60,545 bases of DNA from CAYVQF01 sp964454015 (lineage in GTDB: Bacteria > Myxococcota_A > Bradymonadia > UBA4248): the NCBI GenBank assembly GCA_964454015.1, contig CAYVQF010000033.1, positions 1 to 60,545 on the forward strand, read 5' to 3'. The notes beneath the pieces are model-generated. The model was not told the origin of the DNA. It saw nothing but the letters and a program-made list of their open reading frames with translations, and ran no database searches. How positions within the stretch are numbered: the first letter of the stretch is position 1; each line of letters opens with the position of its first letter. Shown here in pieces: positions 25,841 to 34,520 of the stretch. The position numbers and the translations under genes were made by a program.

Positions 25841-26809
25841 TCAGGGCAGCACTCGGACTAGATCGCCGCGCACTTCCAGGACCTGGACCTTGCGCCCGTA
25901 GACCGCCGAGAGGCCGGTCTCGATGCGCCACAGGGTCCCGGCGCATGCCGGCTGAATACCGTTGGCCTGCAGGGTGTGGCCAACGACCAGGCGCCGCGCC
26001 CCGGTCATGGCCAAGGTCTGGGCGACGGCCGCGCAATCGGGTGGCTCCTCCCCCAGCGCCCGCACCCACAACGGCGAGCGCGGCCCGGCCAGGGCCGGCC
26101 CAGGCTCGCTGACGGCGCCGCTGAAGAAGGCCCGCGCCTGGTCGTTGAGGGCGTCGATGCCCGCGTCCAGATGCTCCGGGAGGAGGCCGCCGTGGACGAA
26201 GAGGCTGCCGTCTACTTGCGCCACCATGGGGAAGGTCGCCAGACGGCGGGCCATGGGGCCGCCGGGCGCAAAGGCTAAGGCCCGCCCGCACGCAGCCGGC
26301 GGCAGGGTCGCGGGGCAGGGGGCGCTAGGGTCGGCCAATTCGGCCCAGGCCGCGAGCGCCCCGGGCGTCACGTAGCGAAAATCCCCCTGGGCCGCCATCA
26401 GCTCGTGGTTGCCAATGAGGACGATGACCTCGCCGCCCACCAGGCGCGCCTCTTCGGCCAGTCGCGCCAAGAGGTCCAGAATGCGCCGCTCGTCGTCGCC
26501 GCGGCTCAAAATGTCGCCGAGCTGCACCAGCACGGTGTCGCCCCCGCTCCAGCCCCCGTTGGCGTCGATGAGGCCCCCCAAACGCAGGGCAAGGTGGGTC
26601 GCTTCGAGGTCGCCATGCAGGTCGCCAATGGCGATGACGCGCCGTGCTTCGATGACGATTTCTGGCGCTGGGTCATGGTTTTGGGGATCCACCTCCGCGG
26701 GGCGTGCGGGCGGCGCCTGGGGTGCAGCAGGGTGTCCGCCGCCACCACCGTCGACGGTGGGGTTGCAGGAGAGCAGCAGCGCACAGATGATGAGGACGAA
26801 CGGGCGCAT
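25841..26809 (-). CDS. Shewanella-like-type metallophosphatase lipoprotein
   Basis: A 322-residue phosphoprotein-phosphatase-family enzyme with a lipoprotein leader (LIICALLLSC, Cys15) and a Gly/Pro/Ala linker. The core motifs are all present: AIGDLHGDLE, QLGDILSRGDDE, LIGNHELM, FVHGGLLPEH and VVGHTLQANG. The DILSRG form replaces the usual DxxDRG. Shewanella-like phosphatases are usually periplasmic tyrosine or serine/threonine phosphatases, which fits the exported location. AGGAA lies 3 bases before the ATG. It forms an operon with the Cys-rich gene downstream. Confidence 0.85.
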   Translation of the reverse strand: MRPFVLIICALLLSCNPTVDGGGGGHPAAPQAPPARPAEVDPQNHDPAPEIVIEARRVIAIGDLHGDLEATHLALRLGGLIDANGGWSGGDTVLVQLGDILSRGDDERRILDLLARLAEEARLVGGEVIVLIGNHELMAAQGDFRYVTPGALAAWAELADPSAPCPATLPPAACGRALAFAPGGPMARRLATFPMVAQVDGSLFVHGGLLPEHLDAGIDALNDQARAFFSGAVSEPGPALAGPRSPLWVRALGEEPPDCAAVAQTLAMTGARRLVVGHTLQANGIQPACAGTLWRIETGLSAVYGRKVQVLEVRGDLVRVLP

Positions 26810-26995
26810 CGTTTCCTACCCGGTGGTGGCGCGCGCCGTCGTGGGCACGCCTCTATCTAGTTCGCATGGTGCGCGCCAAAGGGCAAGGGCCTTGTGGCTG
26901 CTGAAAAGGGGGCCCGCGTGGCCGAACAGCGGGGCGGTGCTGATGTGCTACTTTCGGCCTCGGAGACCGAGGCTGCAACTGAGAGGAGTGTGGTG

Positions 26996-27652
26996 ATGAC
27001 GCGTTGGATCTCGACGATTCTGGCTCTTTTGTTGACCTCCGGTGTGGCGCACGCCGCCGGCCCGATGGAGATCTTCTCCGAGGCGCTCATGGCGGGCAAG
27101 ATGGAGGCGGCTCTCTTTGACATGGATGAGCTGCGAGAGAGCACTTGCGTGGCCTTCGACGCGCAGAAGAGAGCGCTGGTGTGCGTGATTTTCGCGCGCC
27201 AGGGCGAAGAGATGCGCTGGTCCGTGGTGATCCATGGTGCCAAAGGCGAGCTGGCCCGCCACGCCGTGGCCACGCTCACCGAATATGAGGAGGCCGTGCC
27301 CGCCGCGGGACTCGCCAAGGCCAACGCCGTGCTGCGCGGCTACGCGTGGCAGCCCGTGCATCCCCTCTTGGAGGTGCCGGGGCCCAAGGGCGCGCTGGGA
27401 CCAGTGGCGGTGGGAAGCGGCGGGGAGGTGCGCGTGGTCGACGGTGAGATCCAGTGGCACCAAGGTGATGCGGTGAAGGCGTGCACCGCCTTGAGCCGCG
27501 ACGCCGATAGCGCCGCCTGGTGGGTTTACGAGGGTGGAGAGGAGCTCTTCGTGCTGCGGAGCTGGCGCCGTGGCGACAGCGAGGGGGCCGAGGTGCAGCT
27601 CCTCGTGGCTGGCGGCTGTGGCAAGGGCGCGTCGCCTTCTCCCGCGCCCTGA
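26996..27652 (+). CDS. Secreted protein of unknown function
   Basis: A 218-residue protein with a signal peptide (ISTILALLLTSGVAHA, cleavage before AGPME). The mature part contains FDMDELRESTCVAFD, a Tyr/Ala-rich middle and a Cys-Gly tail. No catalytic or binding motif was recognised. GAGGAG lies 7 bases before ATG 26996. Divergent from the phosphatase operon across a gap of about 190 bases, in which no confident promoter could be drawn. Confidence 0.7.
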   Translation: MTRWISTILALLLTSGVAHAAGPMEIFSEALMAGKMEAALFDMDELRESTCVAFDAQKRALVCVIFARQGEEMRWSVVIHGAKGELARHAVATLTEYEEAVPAAGLAKANAVLRGYAWQPVHPLLEVPGPKGALGPVAVGSGGEVRVVDGEIQWHQGDAVKACTALSRDADSAAWWVYEGGEELFVLRSWRRGDSEGAEVQLLVAGGCGKGASPSPAP

Positions 27653-27721
27653 GGGCCCGTCGGCTCGCCCCGGCCCCTTTTGCATTGGTGTCGCCTTCGG
27701 TCTGGGGCGGCCGGCTGTTGA

Positions 27722-27736
27722 GGACATATACTGTCC
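27722..27736. promoter_or_regulatory. Dyad over a -10-like box ahead of the AddB-like operon
   Basis: GGACA-TATAC-TGTCC is a perfect 5-bp dyad enclosing TATACT (27727-27732), a near-consensus -10. No good -35 is present. It lies about 115 bases before the first gene of the three-gene helicase-nuclease operon and could be a repressor site blocking the promoter. Confidence 0.4.
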
Positions 27737-27852
27737 ACTGTGGGGGTGTTTCCCGGCGATTTCCTTGCCTCGGGGCCTGAGGGTGGTTTAGCCTGAGCGG
27801 GTCATTGCGGGGTAGGTCTCAACCTATGGGTTTCTTTGGCCGGGAGGTGAGC

Positions 27853-30800
27853 ATGTCAGTGGCCACGGCGGTGTGGACTGCTATCGACGAAGTCCGCCAG
27901 GTCTGCGGTGATCCTCATGCTTGGATCAGTGTGTTGCTGCCCTCGGCGGCGAACGCGACCTTGTTGGAGCAGCAATTGGCTCTGACCCGTGATTTGTTGC
28001 GGGTTTCGTGCACGACGGCGGCGCGGCTGCTGAGCGATTTAGGGCGGGATCATCTGCCTGAGGGGCTCGCCGAGGAGCCGCCCGGGTGGCTGGCGGCGAC
28101 GGTGACGGTGTTGTTGCGCGACCTGGGGGCCGCCGGAGCGCTGGGGCCCTATGGCGCGACCCTGCGTCAAGCGGGTTGGCAGCCAAGCCTCATCCAGGTG
28201 ATCCGCACCTTGGAGAACGCCGGGGCGGACGGGGCGATGCTGCGGGCTTGTGCGCCTGCCGGCGCGAACCCGGCGCGCTTGGAGGCGCGGGCGGCGCTGT
28301 GGACGGGGTTAGTGGCGGCGCGCCGGGTGGCGTCCTTGGCGAGCCCCGCCGGGTGGGGGGCCGCGGCAGCCTCGGCTGCCGCGGCCCAGCACCCGGCGCA
28401 CCCCGTCACCCGTGTGCAGGGGGCGGTGGTGGTCGGCGACGGTTCCCTCGCCCCGGCCCTCTTCGACGCGGCCTGCGTCTGGCTCCAGGCCAGGCCGTGC
28501 CGCCGCGTCGTCCTCTATCCGCTGGAGAACGTCGCGCCGGCGCCGACGGGCTTGCGCTTGGCGGCGGCGCATGCGCCGACGCTGGGGGGGGCCATCGCCG
28601 CGAGCGGCGCCTTGGCCAGGTGCCAGCGCGACCTCTACTTGGCGCGCGGCGATGGCCCTGACGCGCTCCCGCCGCGCGGCGCTGAGGACGACACCATGAC
28701 CTTGGTCTGTACCCCGGATCAGCGCCGCGAGCTGGCTGAGGTGGCCCGGCGGATCCAGCGCGCTGTGCGCGCTGGCCAGCCCCTGGACCGCATCGCCGTG
28801 GCCCTGGCCGATGTGGAGTTGGTGGAGGTCCTCAAGGCCGATCTCGGGCGCGCGGGTATCCCCGCCACCTGGCAGGTCGGGCCGCCGGTGGCGCAGCAGC
28901 CGGCGGCGCGCTTTCTCCTCTCCCTCTTGGCGTTGGCCGAAGGCAGGCCCACGGTGCGCCAGTGGTACGCCCTGCTGGGCAACAGCGCCCTGAAGCTGGA
29001 CGACAAGGCTTCGCTCTTGGGCTCAGGCGGGTCCGCGCGCCGCGGTCAGTGGCGCCGCATCGTGGCCCGCTGCCACGCCCACGCCGGCACGGCAGCGCTG
29101 TTGGCGGCGCTCGAGCATCACGCGGCGACGCTGGAAGCTCAAGGCGCCGCGCAGGAGGGCGCTCGCGCTGCCGCCGTGGCCATGCGCAGCACCGTTGCGG
29201 CTATCGCTGCCGATTTGCAGGCTCTGCCGCGCACGGCCAGCCTGGCGGCGCATAGCCAGGCTTGGCTGCGGTTGCTCGAACGCTGGTGGTCGCGCCGAGC
29301 CGAGGCGGCTCGCCTCACGACGCATCTCGAGGCATGGCGCATGGGGCCAGACGCTCCTGCCCTGAGCCTGCGCGAGGCCGTGGCGCTGCTCACGGACTTC
29401 CTCACCGAGACCCCAGCCCTCGAAGGGCGCCTCTCCCAACCCGGGGTGCGGGTCCTGGCCCCCATGGCCGCCTTGGGCGGCGCCTTCGACTTGCTCTGTT
29501 GTCCCTGTTTGGACCACGGGCGTTTCCCCGCGCCGGCGCGGGAGGAGGTCTTGCTGCCCGAGTCCGATCTGGCCCTGCTCACCTCTCGATTTGGCCTGCG
29601 CCTCATCGGCGCGGCGCATCACGTCGACGGCGAGCGGCGCCGCTTGGCCTCCATGCTGTCGGCCTGCACGGGCCAGGCCTGGTTGTCGTGGCCAGCGACG
29701 GATCTGGTGGAGGCGCGGCCGCGCATCGCTGGGCGGCACCTGCTGGAAGTGGCCTCGGCCCTCTTAGGGCGGCGGGCGACCCACGCCGATGTCCAGGCGC
29801 TGGCGGTGCAACAGGGCACGCGCGCCGACTTTTTGCCGATCCCAGAGGATGCCCTGGGCCGCGCCGAGCGACTCGCCGCGCGCGCCCAGGCCTTGAGCCG
29901 ATGGGCCTGCGCGGCGTCGGGGGGGACGCCGGATCACCACGTCCTCACCACCCTGGTCGCCCAAGTCTGGACGCGCCAGCTCCTGCGCCTCCACCTCTCC
30001 ATCTTTCAACACTGCTGCCTGGGCCACTTGCCTGATGCCTGGACGGGGCGTATCGCGCCCGAGCTCATTGCACGGGTGTGCGCCGCTCACCCCGACGACC
30101 AGCGCACCACGGCGCGGGCCATCCAGACCTTGCTGGCGAAGCCGGGCGAATTTTTCTTGCGCCACATTCTCGGCGCCTATCCCGCACCCCAGCTCTACGA
30201 TGCCCCCGGCGTCCTCCATGGGCACGAGGCGCGCTTCGTTCGCCTCATGGAGGCGGCCTTGCACGCCCGGGACGCCGACCCCAGCGCGGCGCCTCTGGCG
30301 GAGCACTTCGACGGCGTCATGAAACAGGCGCTCGGTGAGGCGCTGCGCTGGTCTGCGCCTGAGGTGCAGTCGTTGCAGAGCTTCGCCGAGAAGATGCAGC
30401 AGGCGTCTCTGCGGGCGGTGGGTCACCTCCTCCCCGACGAGACGATGCGCCCAGGCGCGCTGGCGGAGCCCGTGCATGAAGCCGGCGCTTTGCCCTTCAC
30501 CATCAGCGGTGAGCAGGGGTGGCTGCACGGGGCGACCCTGAGCGAGGTGCGCCAGGCCACGGGCACGAACGCCCAGGGGGACGGATTCCTGCTGGAGCGG
30601 CTGGATCTCTACCTGCAGGCCAAGGCCCTGGGGGACACGGGGCGCCCCGTCGACCGCGTTCAGGTGGTGGCGCCCGATTGCCCCACACCCAAGGCCTTGG
30701 TCCTCGCCGATTACGATGCCATGGCGCAAGCTTGGCTCGCCCTGTGCCAGGCGCGCGCAGCCAAGGGTTGGTATCCAACCACCCCCGGCGCCTGTTCTCT

Positions 30801-30918
30801 TGCGGGCGAACACCGTTGGATGTGGACCAGAGACCTCGACGCCACCCGGGACGTGGTCGCACGTCTCGATGCTGCCACCGGCGCCACGCCGTCACCGCGA
30901 CACCAGGAGCAACCGTGA
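27853..30918 (+). CDS. AddB/RecC-like subunit with degenerate nuclease domain
   Basis: A 1021-residue protein with the general plan of AddB/RexB. The N-terminal region (ISVLLPSAANATLLEQQLAL) has no functional Walker A. A helicase-2-like part contains RIAVALADVELVEVLKADL and PPVAQQPAARFLLSLLALAE. Next comes the FDLLCCPCLDHGRFPAPAR block and a C-terminal PD-(D/E)XK-like region starting near GEFFLRHILGAYPAP. In that region the expected catalytic Asp and ExK pair are not visible, and only one of the four cysteines of the AddB iron-sulfur clamp remains (PGACSL). It may therefore be a scaffold, like RecC. GGGAGG precedes ATG 27853; the stop overlaps the next gene as GTGA. Confidence 0.8.
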   Translation: MSVATAVWTAIDEVRQVCGDPHAWISVLLPSAANATLLEQQLALTRDLLRVSCTTAARLLSDLGRDHLPEGLAEEPPGWLAATVTVLLRDLGAAGALGPYGATLRQAGWQPSLIQVIRTLENAGADGAMLRACAPAGANPARLEARAALWTGLVAARRVASLASPAGWGAAAASAAAAQHPAHPVTRVQGAVVVGDGSLAPALFDAACVWLQARPCRRVVLYPLENVAPAPTGLRLAAAHAPTLGGAIAASGALARCQRDLYLARGDGPDALPPRGAEDDTMTLVCTPDQRRELAEVARRIQRAVRAGQPLDRIAVALADVELVEVLKADLGRAGIPATWQVGPPVAQQPAARFLLSLLALAEGRPTVRQWYALLGNSALKLDDKASLLGSGGSARRGQWRRIVARCHAHAGTAALLAALEHHAATLEAQGAAQEGARAAAVAMRSTVAAIAADLQALPRTASLAAHSQAWLRLLERWWSRRAEAARLTTHLEAWRMGPDAPALSLREAVALLTDFLTETPALEGRLSQPGVRVLAPMAALGGAFDLLCCPCLDHGRFPAPAREEVLLPESDLALLTSRFGLRLIGAAHHVDGERRRLASMLSACTGQAWLSWPATDLVEARPRIAGRHLLEVASALLGRRATHADVQALAVQQGTRADFLPIPEDALGRAERLAARAQALSRWACAASGGTPDHHVLTTLVAQVWTRQLLRLHLSIFQHCCLGHLPDAWTGRIAPELIARVCAAHPDDQRTTARAIQTLLAKPGEFFLRHILGAYPAPQLYDAPGVLHGHEARFVRLMEAALHARDADPSAAPLAEHFDGVMKQALGEALRWSAPEVQSLQSFAEKMQQASLRAVGHLLPDETMRPGALAEPVHEAGALPFTISGEQGWLHGATLSEVRQATGTNAQGDGFLLERLDLYLQAKALGDTGRPVDRVQVVAPDCPTPKALVLADYDAMAQAWLALCQARAAKGWYPTTPGACSLAGEHRWMWTRDLDATRDVVARLDAATGATPSPRHQEQP

Positions 30919-33900
30919 GCACAGCGACTCCCCCTCAGGACTGGGCCGTGCGCCAAGCAGCGGTGCACACCCTCGATCAGAGCATCGCCCTCGAAGCGGG
31001 TGCTGGCGCCGGCAAGACCACCGTCTTGGTCGAGCGGGTGCTGGGTGCCTTGCTCTCCGGGCTGCCCCCGGCGCGGGTGGCGGCCATCACCTTTACGGAG
31101 CGCGCCGCCGGTGAGCTCCAGGTGCGGGTGCGGGACAAGCTCGAGTTGCGCTACCGCAGCGCTCGTGGTCAAGAGCGCGAGCCCTTGGCGCGCCTGGTGG
31201 AGGAGATCTCCGACCTGCGCACCTCGACCATTCACGCTTTCTGCAAAGAGCTCCTGGCCAGAGAAGCCCTGGAAGCGGCCTGGGCCCCGGACACGACCAT
31301 CGTCACGGGGTCTTCGGCGTTGTGGTCCACGAGCGAGGTTTTTGCGCGTTGGCGGGCGGCCCTGCGCCAGGCGGACCCGGCCTACGACGACGAGGTGCGT
31401 TCCCACGTTTCGGACCAGGCCATCCAGAAGGCCGCCGAGATCCTGCTCATGGCTGGCGATGTGGCGCCGATCATCTCGGCGCCACCCGACTGGCCGGCGC
31501 ACTGGGAGGCGCTGCAGGCCTTGGCCCCTGATCTGCGCGGCCACATCAGCGCCGATTGCCTGGCACCGGATCGCTGTGCCCTCTATCCGCAGGTGGTGCC
31601 CCTGCTGGGCTGGCTCGACGACGCGGAGCAGGCGGGGCCGGCGGGCGTGCAGCGCGCTGCGGGCGCCGTACCTCGGTTCAATCTGAACGTGGGGCGAGGG
31701 GGCGACTGGCGCCGCGGCGCCTGCGCTTCTCTCAAGGCGAAATTGAAGGTGCTGCGGGAGTGGCAGGAGGCGTGTGCAAAGGCGGGCGCGGCGGCCATCA
31801 ATGCCCACCTGGTGCGGGCCGTTCACCAGGACTTGCTGCCGGCGCTGGCTGCGGAACGCTGCCGTCTGGCCATGGCGAACTTCGACGATCTCTTGCGCCG
31901 CGCCTATGGGCTGCTCAACGACAACCCTGGGGCGCGGGCGCGCTTGGCGGCCTCCTTCGACGCCATCCTCATCGACGAAGTACAGGACACGGATCCCATC
32001 CAGAGTCGGGTGGCCATGCTTTTGAGCCGCGGTGCGGCGCTCGACGGGCCGTGGGACAGCCACCCGCCCCTGCCGGGCCGGCTCTTCGCCGTGGGTGACC
32101 CCAAGCAGTCGATCTACCGCTTTCGCCGGGCCGACGTCACCATGTGGCAGCAACTCGGGAGCGCCCTCAGCGCGGGCGGGGGGCAGCAGTTGTCACTCAG
32201 CGAGAACTTTCGCTCCGTACCGGGCCTGGTGGCTTGGTGCAACCACACCTTCGCCCAGATGCCCCAGTTCGCGCCTCAAGTGGCGCATCGGCAGCCGGCC
32301 GCGCTGCCCCCGGTGGTGTGGTTGCAGGTCGAAGCAGGGGAGAGCGACCTGGATGGCTTGGTGCGCTACCTGTGGCAGCTCCGCCGCAGCGAGGTGCCTT
32401 TGGGCAGCCCCGGGCAGGAGCGACCCCTGCGCTGGTCCGATGTCTTGGTGCTCTTGCCTTCATGGATCTATGCCAACGACATCGAGGATGCGCTGTTGAG
32501 CGCCGGGATTCCGGCGCTGGTCGAAGGGGGGACCTCTTTCGCTGCCCGTGATGAGGTGCGCCTCTCGCTGGCGGCCTTGCGGGCCCTGGATGAGCCCGGC
32601 GACGGTGACGCCGTGGTGCACGTGCTGCGGGGCCTCTTCGGTTGCTCCCACGCGCAGCTCGCCGAGCACCGCGCTGCCGGCGGAAGCTGGCGCTACACGG
32701 GCAAGGCCGTGGGGCATCCGGTGGTGGTGGCGGCCCTGCAGGTGCTGTGGTCGGTGCATTACCACCGCGGTCGGCGCTCGTGGACGGCCCTGTTGGATGA
32801 ACTCCTCGAGCAGAGCGGCGTGTTGGCGGTGTGGGCGCTGCAGGCCCGTGGGGCGGCGATGCTGGGGAACCTGGAGAAGTTGCGCGCCCTGATCCGGCAA
32901 TGCGAGACGGAGCACGTCTGTCCGGCGCGCGCCCTGCAGGAGGTGGTCACAGTGCTGCGGCAGGACGAAGAGGCTGACCTCCCGCTGGCCGACGCCGAGA
33001 GCGACACCGTGCGCATCACCTCCTACTTCAAGGCCAAAGGCCGGGAGGCCGGGGTGGTGGTGTTGATGCGGCCCAAGCGCAGGCAATTTCCGCCGCCCTT
33101 CATCGTCGACCGCGCGCAGGGCCGCATCGCCGTGGCTTTTGGCACCCGGCGTCCGGCAGAGTGGGAGGCCCTGCAAGAGCGCGACAAGGAGGAGGAAGCA
33201 CAAGAGCGACGCCGCTGGCTCTATGTCGCGGCGACCCGCGCCTGTGACCAGCTCGTGGTGGTGCACCATCCGGACTTCGTCCAGCTTTATGAGCCCGACG
33301 TCTTGCGGGGCCTACCGACGGTGTTCGGCGCCCACGGGGACCGGTGCGCCGTCGCGCCAGGGGTCGAGGTTCTGGCTCAGCAGCATTTGGAGCTGCCCGA
33401 GGTGGACTACCAGCAGAGCGCCTTTCCCGGCTTGGACGACGCCGTGGCGGCGGCCCTGGACGCCTTTGCCGTCGCGCCGCCGCCGCTGGAGGTCGACCGC
33501 CAGGAGCACAGCGACACGGCGGCGCTGCGCGCCTCAGTGCGCGCCTGCGCGCGCTGGGATACGGTCAGCGCCCAAGTAGGGCGTTGGCGCCCAGGGCCTG
33601 GGTCGACCCAGCGCACGGGCGCGGGCATCGGCAAGGTCGGCGGCGCGCTGGTGCACGCCGTCCTGGAGCGGCTGGATCTGCGCCAGCCAGCCCCGGCGCT
33701 GCTGGCTGCGGCCCACGCCGCGTTCGAGCGCCTGCTCTCCTCTTACCCCCTCGATGAGGGCGCCCACGCGGCGTGCCGCCATGTCCTGGAGCGCCTCTTG
33801 GCGCACGAGGTCTTCGCGCAGGCCCGACAGGCACCCGAGATCTGGCAAGAGACACCCTTCTGCGTCCTCAGAAAGGGGACCCACGTCACGGGCTGTATCG

Positions 33901-34517
33901 ATCTCTGCTTTCCCAGAGACGCGGCGCGGCAGGAGTGGGTGGTGGCCGACTACAAGACCGCCCTCTTGGCCCCACGCACGGAGGCGATGGCGCGCTGTGA
34001 ACGGCAGCTCGAACTCTATGCCCAGGCCCTGGAGCAGCTCATGCCCGGCTGTAGTGTGGTGGCGCGTCTCCTCATCACGCCGTCCAGTCTGGGCATCGAC
34101 CTCCCGGCGGCGCCAGCCCTGGCGGCAGCGCCAGCGGACAACGACGCCCTGCTGCACAACGCCAGCCCCGAGCTGCGTGCGCCCCTCCGGCGTCTGCTCG
34201 ACGCGGGCTTCGCGCCGCCCGTGGTGGGCTTTGAATTCTGCGATTCCGCTGAGATCGACTTCATCGCTGAGCTGGCCTGGCCCGAAGGACGGCTCGCCCT
34301 GGTCATCGACTTGCGCCCGGCAGAGCAGGCCTGGCTCGAGGGGCAGGGCTGGCGGGTGTGGACCGATGACGCCGAGCTCTGCCAGGCAGAGGCGATCTTG
34401 GCGGAGATACAGGCTTTGCTGGCGGACCACGCGGCATTGGATGATGCCACGACCCCACATGTTGCCGAGAGCGACGCGCTGCCTACGCCGACCCATGGCC
34501 CCAACGATAGGAGTTGA
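30915..34517 (+). CDS. AddA/RecB-like helicase-nuclease with extra C-terminal domain
   Basis: A 1200-residue SF1A helicase with Walker A AGAGAGKT (K34), ITFTERAAGELQ, Walker B ILIDEVQDTD (D354-E355), VGDPKQSIYRFR, LSENFRS and VAATRA. Motif V is unusual (SYFKAKGRE instead of the common HxSKGLE). A RecB-type nuclease follows, with HAVLERL, Asp996 in GCIDLCF, and D1012-K1014 in VADYKT then QLELYAQAL. The last 100 residues form a further domain (EIDFIAELAWPEG, then LEGQGWRVWTDD) resembling Vsr/DUF559-like nuclease folds but without a clear lysine. GTG start at 30915 with AGGAG upstream, overlapping the previous stop. Confidence 0.88.
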   Translation: MSTATPPQDWAVRQAAVHTLDQSIALEAGAGAGKTTVLVERVLGALLSGLPPARVAAITFTERAAGELQVRVRDKLELRYRSARGQEREPLARLVEEISDLRTSTIHAFCKELLAREALEAAWAPDTTIVTGSSALWSTSEVFARWRAALRQADPAYDDEVRSHVSDQAIQKAAEILLMAGDVAPIISAPPDWPAHWEALQALAPDLRGHISADCLAPDRCALYPQVVPLLGWLDDAEQAGPAGVQRAAGAVPRFNLNVGRGGDWRRGACASLKAKLKVLREWQEACAKAGAAAINAHLVRAVHQDLLPALAAERCRLAMANFDDLLRRAYGLLNDNPGARARLAASFDAILIDEVQDTDPIQSRVAMLLSRGAALDGPWDSHPPLPGRLFAVGDPKQSIYRFRRADVTMWQQLGSALSAGGGQQLSLSENFRSVPGLVAWCNHTFAQMPQFAPQVAHRQPAALPPVVWLQVEAGESDLDGLVRYLWQLRRSEVPLGSPGQERPLRWSDVLVLLPSWIYANDIEDALLSAGIPALVEGGTSFAARDEVRLSLAALRALDEPGDGDAVVHVLRGLFGCSHAQLAEHRAAGGSWRYTGKAVGHPVVVAALQVLWSVHYHRGRRSWTALLDELLEQSGVLAVWALQARGAAMLGNLEKLRALIRQCETEHVCPARALQEVVTVLRQDEEADLPLADAESDTVRITSYFKAKGREAGVVVLMRPKRRQFPPPFIVDRAQGRIAVAFGTRRPAEWEALQERDKEEEAQERRRWLYVAATRACDQLVVVHHPDFVQLYEPDVLRGLPTVFGAHGDRCAVAPGVEVLAQQHLELPEVDYQQSAFPGLDDAVAAALDAFAVAPPPLEVDRQEHSDTAALRASVRACARWDTVSAQVGRWRPGPGSTQRTGAGIGKVGGALVHAVLERLDLRQPAPALLAAAHAAFERLLSSYPLDEGAHAACRHVLERLLAHEVFAQARQAPEIWQETPFCVLRKGTHVTGCIDLCFPRDAARQEWVVADYKTALLAPRTEAMARCERQLELYAQALEQLMPGCSVVARLLITPSSLGIDLPAAPALAAAPADNDALLHNASPELRAPLRRLLDAGFAPPVVGFEFCDSAEIDFIAELAWPEGRLALVIDLRPAEQAWLEGQGWRVWTDDAELCQAEAILAEIQALLADHAALDDATTPHVAESDALPTPTHGPNDRS

Positions 34518-34520
34518 GTG

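Noticed and set aside
30519..30914. N-terminal extension of the AddA-like frame
   Set aside because: It overlaps the AddB-like gene in another frame. The GTG at 30915 has AGGAG and starts at the natural N-terminus of the family.
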